Both the position numbers and the translations under genes were made by a program. A stretch of DNA of 59,438 nucleotides from an uncultured Alistipes sp. (GTDB lineage Bacteria > Bacteroidota > Bacteroidia > Bacteroidales > UBA932), in the NCBI GenBank assembly GCA_900544175.1, contig UQUN01000015.1:1-59438 (forward strand), written 5' to 3'. Position 1 is the first letter of the stretch. Each line of letters opens with the position of its first letter. Below, piece after piece: positions 8,730 through 19,507 of the stretch. The notes beneath the pieces were generated by a model. It saw only the letters and a list, made by a program, of their open reading frames with translations, ran no database searches and was not told the origin of the DNA.

Positions 8730-9995
8730 ATGAATGCGGCCTGTCACATATTACACCATATTATGATCCGGTTCATCCCGGTATGTACGGTATTGCTGTG
8801 TCTGCTCGTGTCCTGCACTCAGGACACGGACCGGTACAGTGTACCGGAAGGTTTCGGGGTCTCGTTGGCCGTTCATGCTCCCGGTGCGGACAGTAACGGT
8901 ACGAAGGCTCCGTCCGGAGACAACGACTATACATCGATAGTGATATATGCGTTTTCGGGGGAGCGTCTGGTCGGATACATGTTCGATGAGAATGCTTCCG
9001 GCTACGGCTCCGGGACACGGTTCCCTGTGACGCTTGCCGCATCGGGGCCGATAGACTTCTACGTGATACTCAATCCCAAGCCAGGGTTCTTCATCATCGA
9101 GGATTCGGAAGAGCAGGTTGTCAGCTTTACGCATGAGATACCTGACGGGCTTACCCAGACGCAGATAAAGTCCTGGCGCATACGGAAGTCGGACAAGGAG
9201 CCGGAAGGCACATGGTACATGCCGATGACCAATCTGGACGGCACCTCGCTTTCCAACCGCCAGTTCACCATCGATGCGTCCAGAGCCTGGACTACGATCC
9301 CGATTGATGTCACGAGAGTTGCCTGCCGGCTCGATGTCTACTTCCGCTCGTCCGATGACGAGTTCCCTACACCGCCGCCGTATATAGATGATGAATCGGA
9401 AAACACCTACTACAGACTCTACCGTCAGATCGATGAGATGACTCTCACAGTACCTGTCTCCGGTACGGCAGTCTTTAATGGGGAGATCAATGAACAGGAG
9501 GATTATTCCAAGTCCCCTACAGTTCCTGTCGGCGGTGTCCCTTTCAATTATGCCAACTCCGGTTTCAGCGGAGGATTCCCTGACTATACTGACGAGTCCG
9601 ATGTCTTCTATTCCGAGGAGTATTTTACAAAAGTGTGGACGTACTATCTTTTTCCGAATCTTTTCGGCGGCAACAACACCGGGGTGGCTGTGCCAGGAGA
9701 GGATACGGACAGGATGACGGCTCTTGCCGTGGACTATTCGAGACAGGCGGCAAGAGCTGAATACGAATATCGTGATAGCTATTGGCCTTGGGATAGGTGG
9801 AAGTGGACCGGGGGATGGGAGTCTCCTTCGCCGCGTGAGAGTAGTGAGAAGATTTTGTACCTTCCCGAATGCAAGAGGAATACTGTCATCAGTGTGTGGT
9901 GCGAGCTGGGTCACGACGATGCGGACCGCTCCTTTACCTACACCGTCTCCGACTGGGACGAGACAGTGACAGTCAATGTGCCGGATTTCAATTAG
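8730..9995 (+). CDS. Fimbrial accessory/minor subunit lipoprotein
   Basis: A 421-residue lipoprotein with lipobox LLVSC. The ATG at 8763 (MIRFIPVC...) gives a better signal peptide than the one at 8730, which adds 11 mostly non-hydrophobic residues; either start is possible. The body is a fimbrillin-like beta-sandwich (YTSIVIYAFSGERLVGYMF; PIDFYVILNPKPG). By position, between the anchor and the DUF4906 tip protein, it corresponds to the Mfa3/FimC-type adaptor of other type V systems. Sequence similarity is too low for me to assign the exact counterpart. Confidence 0.7.
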   Translation: MNAACHILHHIMIRFIPVCTVLLCLLVSCTQDTDRYSVPEGFGVSLAVHAPGADSNGTKAPSGDNDYTSIVIYAFSGERLVGYMFDENASGYGSGTRFPVTLAASGPIDFYVILNPKPGFFIIEDSEEQVVSFTHEIPDGLTQTQIKSWRIRKSDKEPEGTWYMPMTNLDGTSLSNRQFTIDASRAWTTIPIDVTRVACRLDVYFRSSDDEFPTPPPYIDDESENTYYRLYRQIDEMTLTVPVSGTAVFNGEINEQEDYSKSPTVPVGGVPFNYANSGFSGGFPDYTDESDVFYSEEYFTKVWTYYLFPNLFGGNNTGVAVPGEDTDRMTALAVDYSRQAARAEYEYRDSYWPWDRWKWTGGWESPSPRESSEKILYLPECKRNTVISVWCELGHDDADRSFTYTVSDWDETVTVNVPDFN

Positions 9996-10007
9996 CATGG
10001 ATATTTT

Positions 10008-13000
10008 ATGAGCAGGATTTGTCATACAGCATCTTTAATTCTGATTTTGTTCGCGGCAGTTCTTGTCTTTTCCGGATGCAGCCGGGATGAGGACGGGGAA
10101 TTGCCTGTCTCCGGGTTCGTGCCGCTTTCCGAGTTCGGTCTCGGATGGTATGTGGATGACACTCAGGTCTATACTAAGGCGGGGCAGTCCGTGCATGTCG
10201 AGAACAGGGTGGAGAACCTGTATATCCTGCTTTTTGACGGAAACGGAGACCGTCTGTACAGCAGGCGTTACTATGTCGGAGGGGACGGAACTGTGCCGGC
10301 TGGTTATGATGATGTGATTTCATCCTACAACGAGAAGCAGGAGGACGGAGGGGCTGCGTCCAGCGGGACAATCCCCGGTTTTTTCGACAAGTTCAGTGAC
10401 TATGAAAGTCTTCAGGATGCTTCTGTGTCCTTTTACGCCGTTGCCAACTACAGTACGGCGCAGAGCACGGCGTTGGATGCGGTCAGAACCGTTGCGGACC
10501 TGCAGGATATGACGGTAAGTTTCACTACTGAGGGCAATGTCTCGCGCAGCCGTTTCCTCATGGAGGCCCAGCACCCTGATGTAAGGCTCAATGTCGTGGA
10601 GGAAAACGGTCAGCTGATGATAGAGCGGGTGGGAGTCAACCTTGTGTTGAGACGAATAGATGCCAAGATAACATTCCGGCTCACTTTTGATATAGATGAT
10701 GCGGTGGAAGGTTCGTTGGTTTTTTCCGATATGGCCTACAGAGTCCACAATGTGCCCGATGTCGCCTATCTCTTTGAAAGGTCCAGGCCTGCCGGCGTGC
10801 AGGTCGGGCAGGAGAACACATGGGACGCGGCGGCAGCGGATCCTGATGGGAATTATTCCTGTATGCTGGATGACAACTTCGAGACATTCGACGAGCAGTA
10901 CACTGACCGGACAGGAGGGGAGTTCTCATTTTACCTGAGAGAAAGCCGGCCTGTGCCGAGGAAGCTTATAACTGCGTCCGAGCAGGGAAACTGGTCCTCG
11001 CTCTATGCCATGAGAGAGGCCTGGACAGGTGGCTCCGAGGATACGAAGACACCGGTGCATGGCCGTAATTTTACCTATGCTCCAGAAAAGGGGACACTTG
11101 TGGAGATATCTGGAGAACTTTCCTATACCCGGAAGGGAGACAATGGGAATGAGGAGGTCTACGGCAATGTTACGTATATCATTCATCTCGGCGAGACCGG
11201 AAACAATGCCAATGATCCGGATGCTGTCAACAATTATGACGTCAGGCGCAACGTCAGGTATATCTACAATGTGACGGTGCGGGGAGTCAATGACCTTCTT
11301 GTAGAGGTCGAGACCGGAGAGGAGCGTCCCGGAGTGGAGGGGGACATAACCGTGTCGGAGCACAGGCAGTACAGGCTTGACGCGCACTACGGAAGACTGC
11401 TGCTGGAGCTCAGCAGGAACAATCTGGAAAATGCAGCCTGGGTGGTAACGACTCCACTCGGTTCGATCAATTATACTCCTGAAACCGGTATAACGGCACC
11501 TTATGACTACAAGTGGGTACTCTTCGCCATCAACAGACAGTTCGGAGGCACCAGTAGCGCAATGGTCAAGTTTCCTGGAACGCAGGCTTATAACGGCGGG
11601 CTTGATTTCTTCTCCGACTCGGGCACGCCATCGCTTGATGACATGCACAACGATGTGGGTTATGCTGATAAAGATGACTGGCTGAGGCAGAGTCCGGAAA
11701 ATTATTACAGTAGCATGGCTATCGATGACGAGGCTTGTCTGAGGGACATAAACCAGCTGATAAACTATCTCAGACGTGAGGCTGAATCCGGGGATTCGGA
11801 TCTGTTCGAAAGTGACGGCACTGTGGCGATAACGGCCTTTGTGGATGAGTATGCCTATGTGTACGACCCCAGGAGTGAGGACTATATCCATCCCGGAGAG
11901 CCTGTGACAGCCCCATCCAGGCTTATCCTATGGAAAGAGTATGTGAATGTGCCGGACAGGTCGATGGATATAGTGCCTATGTCCAATACTCACGTCAGCG
12001 AGGACGGCAACACTTCTGTGACCAATTCCTACATAACCATATCGCAGAACTCTATCAAGACCATCTACGATGCATCGAACTCCAGTCTTGAAACGGCATG
12101 GGGGCTGGAGACCACCAATGAGACAGGCATGCTTACGCACAGTAGGAAATACGACCCCATAGGTACCCCTGGCTCATACAATGACGGCAGGTCCAACTTC
12201 TTGAAATTCTGGATTTATGCTTCTGGTGCCGGGCGTTTTGAGTGGGACAGGGTCATGACGACGGAGGTGGAGATCGAGAGCGCAGATGGCCTGTCGAAGG
12301 ACTTTAGGGACGCTTTCCATGCATGTATTACCCGAAACCGGGACCTTGACGGGGACAACATGATAGAAGCCAATGAGATATACTGGTATCTGGCAGCGAG
12401 GGACCAGCTCACCGGGCTTTGGATAGGGCAGCCCTCCTTGGACGAAAGCGCATGGATGTACAACGGAAACGGGGAAAAGAAGCACTTCGTGACCAGCTCC
12501 AATAACGGCAACTATATAGTCCTCTGGGCGGAGGAAGGTGCCACTTTCGGTCCTTTGCGTGCAAGTGGTGATGATAATTATTACTATGAAGGGCAGGAGA
12601 TATACGACTATCGCTGTATCCGTAACCTTGGAGTGTCTATCTCGGATGCGGACCAGTCTGTCTCACATTACGCCGCTCAGATGGGCTATACACCCAGAAG
12701 TAATGACGGAACTGTGCCGGATTACGCAGGTGGTTATTATACCGTCGGTGTAGGCGCCATGAACGGCAGGGCTCTCCGCTCCGCCTCCGATGACGGCCGC
12801 AGCCTGCCTATGGACAACGAGCAGAGTCAGAACAACAGGCCTTACCGGCAGTTCGACGTTCTGGACGCGGACAGACAGACACGTTACGGTGGATCCAATT
12901 GGGCGCCTGTGTATTATGGCTGGGAAAATATGATAGATGCCTATAACCGGAACATCAACCCCTGTCCTGACGGATGGAGGGTGCCCAACCAGCGTGAGAT

Positions 13001-13208
13001 GCTTATTCTGGTCAGCACTGTTCCAGAACTGGCTTGGAGTCAAGGTGACTCTTACTACATACCCACATTCACCACATTTTCATTTAACGGTACTTCCGGA
13101 TATGAGTCTGACAGATACGGATTCCTGTATGGCGGAACCAATGTCTTTCTGAACAATGGCGGAGAAGGAAATTTCCATTTCCGTTGCGTGAGAGACGACG
13201 TCGATTAG
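10008..13208 (+). CDS. DUF4906-type fimbrial tip protein with EF-hand-containing C-terminal domain
   Basis: A 1066-residue lipoprotein with lipobox VFSGC (Cys24). Residues ~60-450 form fimbrillin-like beta domains (DUF4906). A central beta-rich region follows (~460-750). The C-terminal module (~760-1066) has an EF-hand-like loop at ~779-790 (D-L-D-G-D-N-M-I-E-A-N-E), then WYLAARDQLTGLWIG, VLWAEEGA, YRCIRNLGV, NPCPDGWRVPNQRE and a final FRCVRD. The last module resembles the paralogous domain common in secreted Bacteroidota adhesins. It is the last gene of operon I, as expected for the tip adhesin. Its C-terminal module is duplicated, divergently, in the truncated frame at 2739-3782. Confidence 0.78.
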   Translation: MSRICHTASLILILFAAVLVFSGCSRDEDGELPVSGFVPLSEFGLGWYVDDTQVYTKAGQSVHVENRVENLYILLFDGNGDRLYSRRYYVGGDGTVPAGYDDVISSYNEKQEDGGAASSGTIPGFFDKFSDYESLQDASVSFYAVANYSTAQSTALDAVRTVADLQDMTVSFTTEGNVSRSRFLMEAQHPDVRLNVVEENGQLMIERVGVNLVLRRIDAKITFRLTFDIDDAVEGSLVFSDMAYRVHNVPDVAYLFERSRPAGVQVGQENTWDAAAADPDGNYSCMLDDNFETFDEQYTDRTGGEFSFYLRESRPVPRKLITASEQGNWSSLYAMREAWTGGSEDTKTPVHGRNFTYAPEKGTLVEISGELSYTRKGDNGNEEVYGNVTYIIHLGETGNNANDPDAVNNYDVRRNVRYIYNVTVRGVNDLLVEVETGEERPGVEGDITVSEHRQYRLDAHYGRLLLELSRNNLENAAWVVTTPLGSINYTPETGITAPYDYKWVLFAINRQFGGTSSAMVKFPGTQAYNGGLDFFSDSGTPSLDDMHNDVGYADKDDWLRQSPENYYSSMAIDDEACLRDINQLINYLRREAESGDSDLFESDGTVAITAFVDEYAYVYDPRSEDYIHPGEPVTAPSRLILWKEYVNVPDRSMDIVPMSNTHVSEDGNTSVTNSYITISQNSIKTIYDASNSSLETAWGLETTNETGMLTHSRKYDPIGTPGSYNDGRSNFLKFWIYASGAGRFEWDRVMTTEVEIESADGLSKDFRDAFHACITRNRDLDGDNMIEANEIYWYLAARDQLTGLWIGQPSLDESAWMYNGNGEKKHFVTSSNNGNYIVLWAEEGATFGPLRASGDDNYYYEGQEIYDYRCIRNLGVSISDADQSVSHYAAQMGYTPRSNDGTVPDYAGGYYTVGVGAMNGRALRSASDDGRSLPMDNEQSQNNRPYRQFDVLDADRQTRYGGSNWAPVYYGWENMIDAYNRNINPCPDGWRVPNQREMLILVSTVPELAWSQGDSYYIPTFTTFSFNGTSGYESDRYGFLYGGTNVFLNNGGEGNFHFRCVRDDVD

Positions 13209-13229
13209 TTCCGGCAGGCCGGCGGAGCA

Positions 13230-13721
13230 TTATTTCCCGCTTCTGTGTCCGCGCTTGCCGGAGCGGAGACGGCTGGCCGCCATTACCATGGCTTCGTCTC
13301 TGGCTATATAGCGCATGGCGATAAAGGTGAGGATGGCAGCGCAGATGGGGAAGATGCACGGTATGGTGAACAGCGGGCTTTCCCCCATGGTCTGATGCAG
13401 CATGCCAAGCGGTTTGTCAGGGTTGTTGCGCTGGAAGTAGTATATGGCTATGATGACCTGATAGCCTATCAGGATGAGGGTATTTAGATTGCACAGGCGG
13501 ATCTGCCTTATGCGGTTCTTGTACATGAATATGGTCACGACGCTGAGGACTGCGCAGACAATCTCGAATATTGTGGTGAGTGTGAATCCTTTGAATTCTG
13601 CGACGGCAACGAACGGGATTGTTGTGTCGCTGCCTGTGAAGCGTATCATTGGAGTGAAGAACATGGAAATGAGCAGTCCTGCTGCAATAACGAGGAAGAC
13701 GGTCTGTATTCTCTGTATCAT
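13230..13721 (-). CDS. DUF4293 family membrane protein
   Basis: A 163-residue protein beginning MIQRIQTVFL, the usual start of DUF4293 proteins. It has four predicted membrane helices (residues ~5-25, 45-68, 80-97 and 115-140) and a basic cytoplasmic tail (SRLRSGKRGHRSGK). The function of the family is unknown; it is widespread as a single gene in Bacteroidota. It converges on the tip-protein gene and is divergent from the nucleoside phosphorylase. Confidence 0.85.
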   Translation of the reverse strand: MIQRIQTVFLVIAAGLLISMFFTPMIRFTGSDTTIPFVAVAEFKGFTLTTIFEIVCAVLSVVTIFMYKNRIRQIRLCNLNTLILIGYQVIIAIYYFQRNNPDKPLGMLHQTMGESPLFTIPCIFPICAAILTFIAMRYIARDEAMVMAASRLRSGKRGHRSGK

Positions 13722-13751
13722 CTTTATGTGGTTTCAGTTGATTTTGCGGAC

Positions 13752-13760
13752 ACAAAAATA
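13752..13760 (-). promoter_or_regulatory. -7 element for the DUF4293 gene
   Basis: The minus strand reads TATTTTTGT. The predicted start near 13747 leaves a ~26-base leader. It is part of a divergent pair with 13783-13790. Confidence 0.5.
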
Positions 13761-13782
13761 GGGAAAAATAAGGAATAAGCAG

Positions 13783-13790
13783 TATCTTTG
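13783..13790 (+). promoter_or_regulatory. -7 element for the nucleoside phosphorylase gene
   Basis: TATCTTTG followed by G. The ATG lies only 12 bases downstream, so the leader would be very short. Confidence 0.5.
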
Positions 13791-13802
13791 GTTGCTTAAA
13801 GA

Positions 13803-14684
13803 ATGAAAATCATGAGAAAGATCGGTGCATCGGAACTTATAATCAACGGGGACGGTTCGGTTTTCCATCTGCATGTCCGTCCTGAGAATCTGGCAGACAA
13901 AGTCATACTGGTCGGAGATCCCGGCCGGGTGGACTTGGTGGGCTCTTTTTTTTCAGATATCGAGAGCACATCCTCATCAAGGGAGTTCCGTAGTGTTACG
14001 GGACATTATCGTGGAACAAGGATGACTGTGCTTTCAACAGGTATCGGGTGCGACAATATCGACATTGTCATGAATGAGCTGGACGCTCTGGCCAACGTGG
14101 ACTTCGCGACGAGGGAGGTCCGCCAGGAAAAAAGAAGGCTGACTATACTCCGTATAGGAACATGCGGGGTGGTACAGCCTGACATCCCCCTCGGCGCCTA
14201 TATTTTCTCGGAGGTGTCGGCGGGGTTTGACGGACTGCTCAACTGGTATGCAGGAAGGGATTCTGTCGTGCTGAAGGATGCGGAAAGTGCGTTCATGGAG
14301 CATGCCGGATGGAACCGCTGTCTGCCTGTGCCGTATTTCGTAAGGGCTGGTGAGTCGCTCACGGAACGTTTCAAGGATTACGCTGTTATGGGCATGACGG
14401 TGTCGGCTCCCGGTTTCTACGGTCCCCAGTGCCGTCAGGTACGTCTGCCGATAGTGATACCAGACCTGCTGGAGAAGATAAGGACGTTCGGATATGACGG
14501 ACTCCGTTTCAACAATATAGAGATGGAGGGATCGGCCATAGCCGGTCTGTCCAGGTTGTTCGGGCATGAGGGGGCCACGATATGTCTGGGTATTGCTCAC
14601 AGATATGTCGAGAATGCTGACGCGGATTACAAGTCCTTGATGGAACCGTTTGTGGAGATGTGTCTTGACAGGATGGCCGAATGA
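13803..14684 (+). CDS. Nucleoside phosphorylase (uridine phosphorylase-like)
   Basis: A 293-residue enzyme of the purine/uridine phosphorylase superfamily. Visible motifs are the phosphate-binding VILVGDPGRVDLV near residue 35, STGIGCDNIDIVMNEL (~78-93), RIGTCGVVQPDIPLG (~117-131), and NNIEMEGSAIAGLSRLFG near residue 240, where the Glu in MEGS contacts the ribose. It would split a nucleoside with phosphate into base and ribose-1-phosphate in the cytoplasm (salvage). Substrate preference cannot be read from sequence. Its stop overlaps the ATG of the next gene (ATGA), so the two are translationally coupled. Confidence 0.85.
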   Translation: MKIMRKIGASELIINGDGSVFHLHVRPENLADKVILVGDPGRVDLVGSFFSDIESTSSSREFRSVTGHYRGTRMTVLSTGIGCDNIDIVMNELDALANVDFATREVRQEKRRLTILRIGTCGVVQPDIPLGAYIFSEVSAGFDGLLNWYAGRDSVVLKDAESAFMEHAGWNRCLPVPYFVRAGESLTERFKDYAVMGMTVSAPGFYGPQCRQVRLPIVIPDLLEKIRTFGYDGLRFNNIEMEGSAIAGLSRLFGHEGATICLGIAHRYVENADADYKSLMEPFVEMCLDRMAE

Positions 14685-15505
14685 AAAGGAAACGGCTCAG
14701 AGCAGAGGAATTGGACAGTATCCTGTATCTCTTGGGAGATCAGGATCCGGTTACGAGACGGATTGTCGCATCCAAGTTCCTGGAGCTGGACTGGCAGGAT
14801 CTGTCATATCTGTTCACTCATATGGACGGAATTGTTCCTGACCGGGACAGAACCGCCGTCAGTCATGCTCTCGAAGATTCGTCATCGGTCCTGGCTCTCA
14901 AGGAACTGGCAGCTCTTGTGAGTGCCTCGGACGCGCAGTATGTGCCGGACGGTATGTATCTTCTGACCAGAATGGCACAACCGCGCCTTGCTCCGTCGGA
15001 CTTCAATGATCTTTATGAGAATATCGGGATAAGCCTTGTTGAGGAACTGCGGGACGGCATGACAGCCGTAGAGAAGACCGAGATGCTCAACCACGTCTTC
15101 TTCAGCCGCTGCGGTTTCAGGCTTGTGCCCGACGGGGACAACGGTACGGACGTGCTGCTTACCAATATCCTTGAGAATAAAAAGGGAGGGGAGATAGGTC
15201 TTTCTTCTGCCTACTTTCTTATCGCAAGGTACGCCGGCCTTCCGATATACCCTCTCTTTCCTAAGACTCCCGGTTATTTCGTCTGCTGGTTTGAAGACGG
15301 AAAATCATTGTTCACTATGGATGTCAGCAATGAAGGGCGCATCTCTGACTCTGTTCCGGAAAGTATGTGGAAAATAACTGCGTCCATGGGAAATGACACT
15401 TCCATATACTATGTCTATGCCGCTTCCGTCAGGTATATGGGAGCTCCGCTTCCTGAAAGAAGAGCCCTGCTTTTTGACAGGGCTCTGGATTTTCTAAGAA
15501 TCTGA
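14681..15505 (+). CDS. SirB1/transglutaminase-like fold protein
   Basis: A 274-residue cytoplasmic protein. The C-terminal half has the SirB1-like signature of a transglutaminase fold (GGEIGLSSAYFLIARYAGLP near residues 168-187, then TPGYFVCWF). The N-terminal ~90 residues look like alpha-helical HEAT-like repeats. The position of a catalytic Cys in true transglutaminases is occupied by Gly/Leu here, so enzymatic activity is doubtful, as in other SirB1 proteins. It overlaps the phosphorylase gene by four bases. Its function is unknown. Confidence 0.65.
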   Translation: MKRKRLRAEELDSILYLLGDQDPVTRRIVASKFLELDWQDLSYLFTHMDGIVPDRDRTAVSHALEDSSSVLALKELAALVSASDAQYVPDGMYLLTRMAQPRLAPSDFNDLYENIGISLVEELRDGMTAVEKTEMLNHVFFSRCGFRLVPDGDNGTDVLLTNILENKKGGEIGLSSAYFLIARYAGLPIYPLFPKTPGYFVCWFEDGKSLFTMDVSNEGRISDSVPESMWKITASMGNDTSIYYVYAASVRYMGAPLPERRALLFDRALDFLRI

Positions 15506-15515
15506 CTAAACCGTA

Positions 15516-17192
<1,677 letters not shown>

Positions 17193-17323
17193 ATTTCTGT
17201 CGCTTTATTTCTTGATCTGAAAAGTGCGGCAAGATAGGACTTTTTCCTTAAAAAAAACGAGAATTTTAAAATTTAAATTTTATTTAAAAACGAAAAAAGA
17301 AGACAGCAGTTATGATTTTTTAC

Positions 17324-17331
17324 TATTTTTG
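17324..17331 (+). promoter_or_regulatory. -7 element upstream of the structured RNA / fimbrial cluster II
   Basis: TATTTTTG fits TAnnTTTG and is followed by T. The predicted start is near 17338, immediately before a long foldable RNA. Confidence 0.5.
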
Positions 17332-17337
17332 TAAATC

Positions 17338-17540
17338 CTGCGTAAAAACGGGATGATTTAAATATGGCATTTAGGCTATTGCTTTTCTGAAAAACGACCA
17401 AATTATTTCTGTAAACGGCAATAGGCACATGAATGCCCGCGCTTCAGCGTGGGGCTGTGCTTATGTTTACACGGTGCTTGGTCGTACCTTCAGAAAATGG
17501 CATGCTCCACGCTTCTTGATACGGTAGCGGTTGCCACATA
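17338..17540 (+). ncRNA. Rod-shaped structured RNA, 6S RNA (SsrS)-like candidate
   Basis: The 388-base gap before fimbrial cluster II folds into one long interrupted helix. Pairs read from the sequence are 17365-17369 with 17532-17536, 17375-17381 with 17522-17528 and 17383-17390 with 17490-17497. Further in are 17394-17401 with 17478-17485, 17410-17416 with 17465-17471, 17421-17429 with 17456-17464, and 17436-17442 with 17447-17453 closed by TTCA. An internal bubble (17402-17409 against 17472-17477) and a size near 180-200 nt recall 6S RNA, which mimics an open promoter and sequesters RNA polymerase. A well-placed promoter precedes it. It could instead be a leader of the downstream fimbrial operon. 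Confidence 0.45.
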
Positions 17541-17580
17541 ATAAACTTAAAGACTTTTTGAAGACTTTGACCTGACCGCT

Positions 17581-18408
17581 ATGGACAGCTGCAATATAAG
17601 AAACTTCAGTTTAAGACTGTTTTTCGTATCTCTGCTGCTTTTGAAAGTGATTTGGCTGCAAGCCGGATCAGGAAAGCAGGACAGCGACTCATCTGCCTTT
17701 GTCGGCAGGTGGTCATTCAGGACCAATGCAGTAGAATGGGTTGCCACCGTTCCTAATATAGGTGTGGAATTCGATCTCGGTTCATCCGTCTACAACAAGA
17801 TGACCCTGGCACTGTCGGCAAGATACAACTGGAATACATACCATAGTTATTCCCCTTCTATTGTTTTCAATCTTCTGGAAGTACGGCCCGAGGTACGCAG
17901 ATATTGGAGGGTAAAGAGCGGCAAGAGGCCCAATGCGAAAACCAACAGAGCCTATTATGCCGGGATTTACCTTCATGGAGGCACATACTCCATGAAATTT
18001 ACAGAGAAGGGGCGGCAGGGCAATTTCTGGGGACTCGGCATTACAGTGGGGTACGGAATCCCGCTGTACACTTTCAAGAGAAATTACCTGGACCTGGAAC
18101 TGGGTCTGGCGGTAGGCATGATAGCCACCAAATACGATGTGTTCACGCATAATCCAGTGGAAAATTGCTACACACGGCAGGAGTCCAAGGCCCTGCATGT
18201 CGTACCGTATCCCTTGGTGACTGAAATAAAGGCCGCATTCGTCTTCAGGACCAAGTCCATAAAGGACAAGTTCGACAAGACCAGGCCAAAGGATAATTTC
18301 GAGAAGGAAAGAGTGAAGGCGGAAAGACGCCAGCAAAAGGAAGCGGCCAGAAAAGCCAGAAAGGACAAAAAGGAAAAGGAGGATATGGATAATGGCGAGG
18401 AAGAATGA
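17581..18408 (+). CDS. DUF3575 protein with charged C-terminal tail, fimbrial cluster II
   Basis: A 275-residue protein with a signal peptide or membrane anchor (LRLFFVSLLLLKVIWLQA). The DUF3575 barrel follows (FRTNAVEWVATVPNIGVEFDL...; VRPEVRRYWRV; GIYLHGGTYSMKF; LGITVGYG). After ~residue 225 comes an unusual lysine/arginine/glutamate-rich tail of ~45 residues, predicted helical or coiled-coil. The tail is absent from the other two DUF3575 proteins here. Its 3' end overlaps the next gene by 17 bases, indicating co-translation. It is the first gene of cluster II. Confidence 0.78.
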   Translation: MDSCNIRNFSLRLFFVSLLLLKVIWLQAGSGKQDSDSSAFVGRWSFRTNAVEWVATVPNIGVEFDLGSSVYNKMTLALSARYNWNTYHSYSPSIVFNLLEVRPEVRRYWRVKSGKRPNAKTNRAYYAGIYLHGGTYSMKFTEKGRQGNFWGLGITVGYGIPLYTFKRNYLDLELGLAVGMIATKYDVFTHNPVENCYTRQESKALHVVPYPLVTEIKAAFVFRTKSIKDKFDKTRPKDNFEKERVKAERRQQKEAARKARKDKKEKEDMDNGEEE

Positions 18409-19507
18409 CATACCTATTATAATAGCAGTGATGATACTGGCGGTATTGCATTCCTGTACGGAAGTCGAGTACGGGAATGGCGGATACACTGCGGACAGTA
18501 CCGGAGTAAGTTTCGTGTTCGACTGGGACGGACTCAAATCGGAGCCGGAATACGGCATTCCTGACGAAATGACGGTGCTTATGAGCAGACTCATAAATAC
18601 TGTCCATTACGCATGGGTAACCGACAGTACCGGGAAAATCCTTGCTGAACTGCAGGACTCCACAGGCACCGGGACTGCGGACAGCCTTGCTGTTGTCGAA
18701 AACGGAACGTATTATCTTATGGCTGTCCATGAGAATCCCAGGCACTATGATATCTCCAACCTGCACGGTTTCTCCACGGAAGAAGAAGTCAGCATGAAGG
18801 ATTTTGTCCTTACATTGAAGACTCCAAGTGCTGAGGAAATCGACAGCATGTTCTCGTCGGGAAGGACAGATTTCAACTCGGCCATAGAGTATGTCTATAA
18901 TCCCGGTCCCGTATTCTACGAAATGCAGGAAGAACTGCAGGTCTTCCCTGATACCCCTTCTGAAATAACCGTCTCTCCGGAGAGCATCGCGCAGAAACTT
19001 ACTTTCAGACTGAACATTGATCTTGACGAAGGCATCAGGGTCAACGGGATCATAGCAGAGATATCCGGAATAGGCAACAACATCGAACTGATGTCAGGAC
19101 ACATTGACGTGACCGATATGTACAGAAGTGCCTTCAGAATGCACGAAACGGCTGTTTCAGGTACTACACACACGTATGAAGGAGACATATACGTGTTCGG
19201 GCTGTTCCCGTCCAAGGACAGAAACCTGATAACCGGGCCGGGGATTCTGCAGCTTTCCATCAACGCCGCTTATGAAGACTTTTCCAAGAACTTCCATGCG
19301 GGGATAAATCTGTACGAGACTATCAGTAACGCGGAGCTGATGACTTCGTCGGGTGATGGAATGTACCGGATAGAGAAGGACGAAGCCATTCTGGAAATAC
19401 CCGGCAGACTGACAATACGAGGAGACCAGATAGTGCCGGGGAACAATGATCAGGGACTTGATGCCTGGTTCGACAGTGATGACAATGTATTTGATACGGA
19501 ACTATAA
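18392..19507 (+). CDS. DUF5119 lipoprotein, fimbrial cluster II
   Basis: A 371-residue lipoprotein with lipobox VLHSC (Cys22). The sequence resembles DUF5119 proteins, which accompany fimbrillins in Bacteroidales. An early FVFDWDG strand is followed by a beta-rich domain and a second domain from ~residue 190 (FRLNIDLDEGIRVNGIIAEISG). An anchor or minor-subunit role is inferred from position between DUF3575 and three fimbrillins. It overlaps the upstream gene. The next ATG starts immediately after its stop codon. Confidence 0.7.
   Translation: MARKNDIPIIIAVMILAVLHSCTEVEYGNGGYTADSTGVSFVFDWDGLKSEPEYGIPDEMTVLMSRLINTVHYAWVTDSTGKILAELQDSTGTGTADSLAVVENGTYYLMAVHENPRHYDISNLHGFSTEEEVSMKDFVLTLKTPSAEEIDSMFSSGRTDFNSAIEYVYNPGPVFYEMQEELQVFPDTPSEITVSPESIAQKLTFRLNIDLDEGIRVNGIIAEISGIGNNIELMSGHIDVTDMYRSAFRMHETAVSGTTHTYEGDIYVFGLFPSKDRNLITGPGILQLSINAAYEDFSKNFHAGINLYETISNAELMTSSGDGMYRIEKDEAILEIPGRLTIRGDQIVPGNNDQGLDAWFDSDDNVFDTEL

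Noticed and set aside
13209..13229. Shared bidirectional terminator between the tip gene and the DUF4293 gene
   Set aside because: Only a short CCGGC/GCCGG pairing is visible, with no T-run on either strand.
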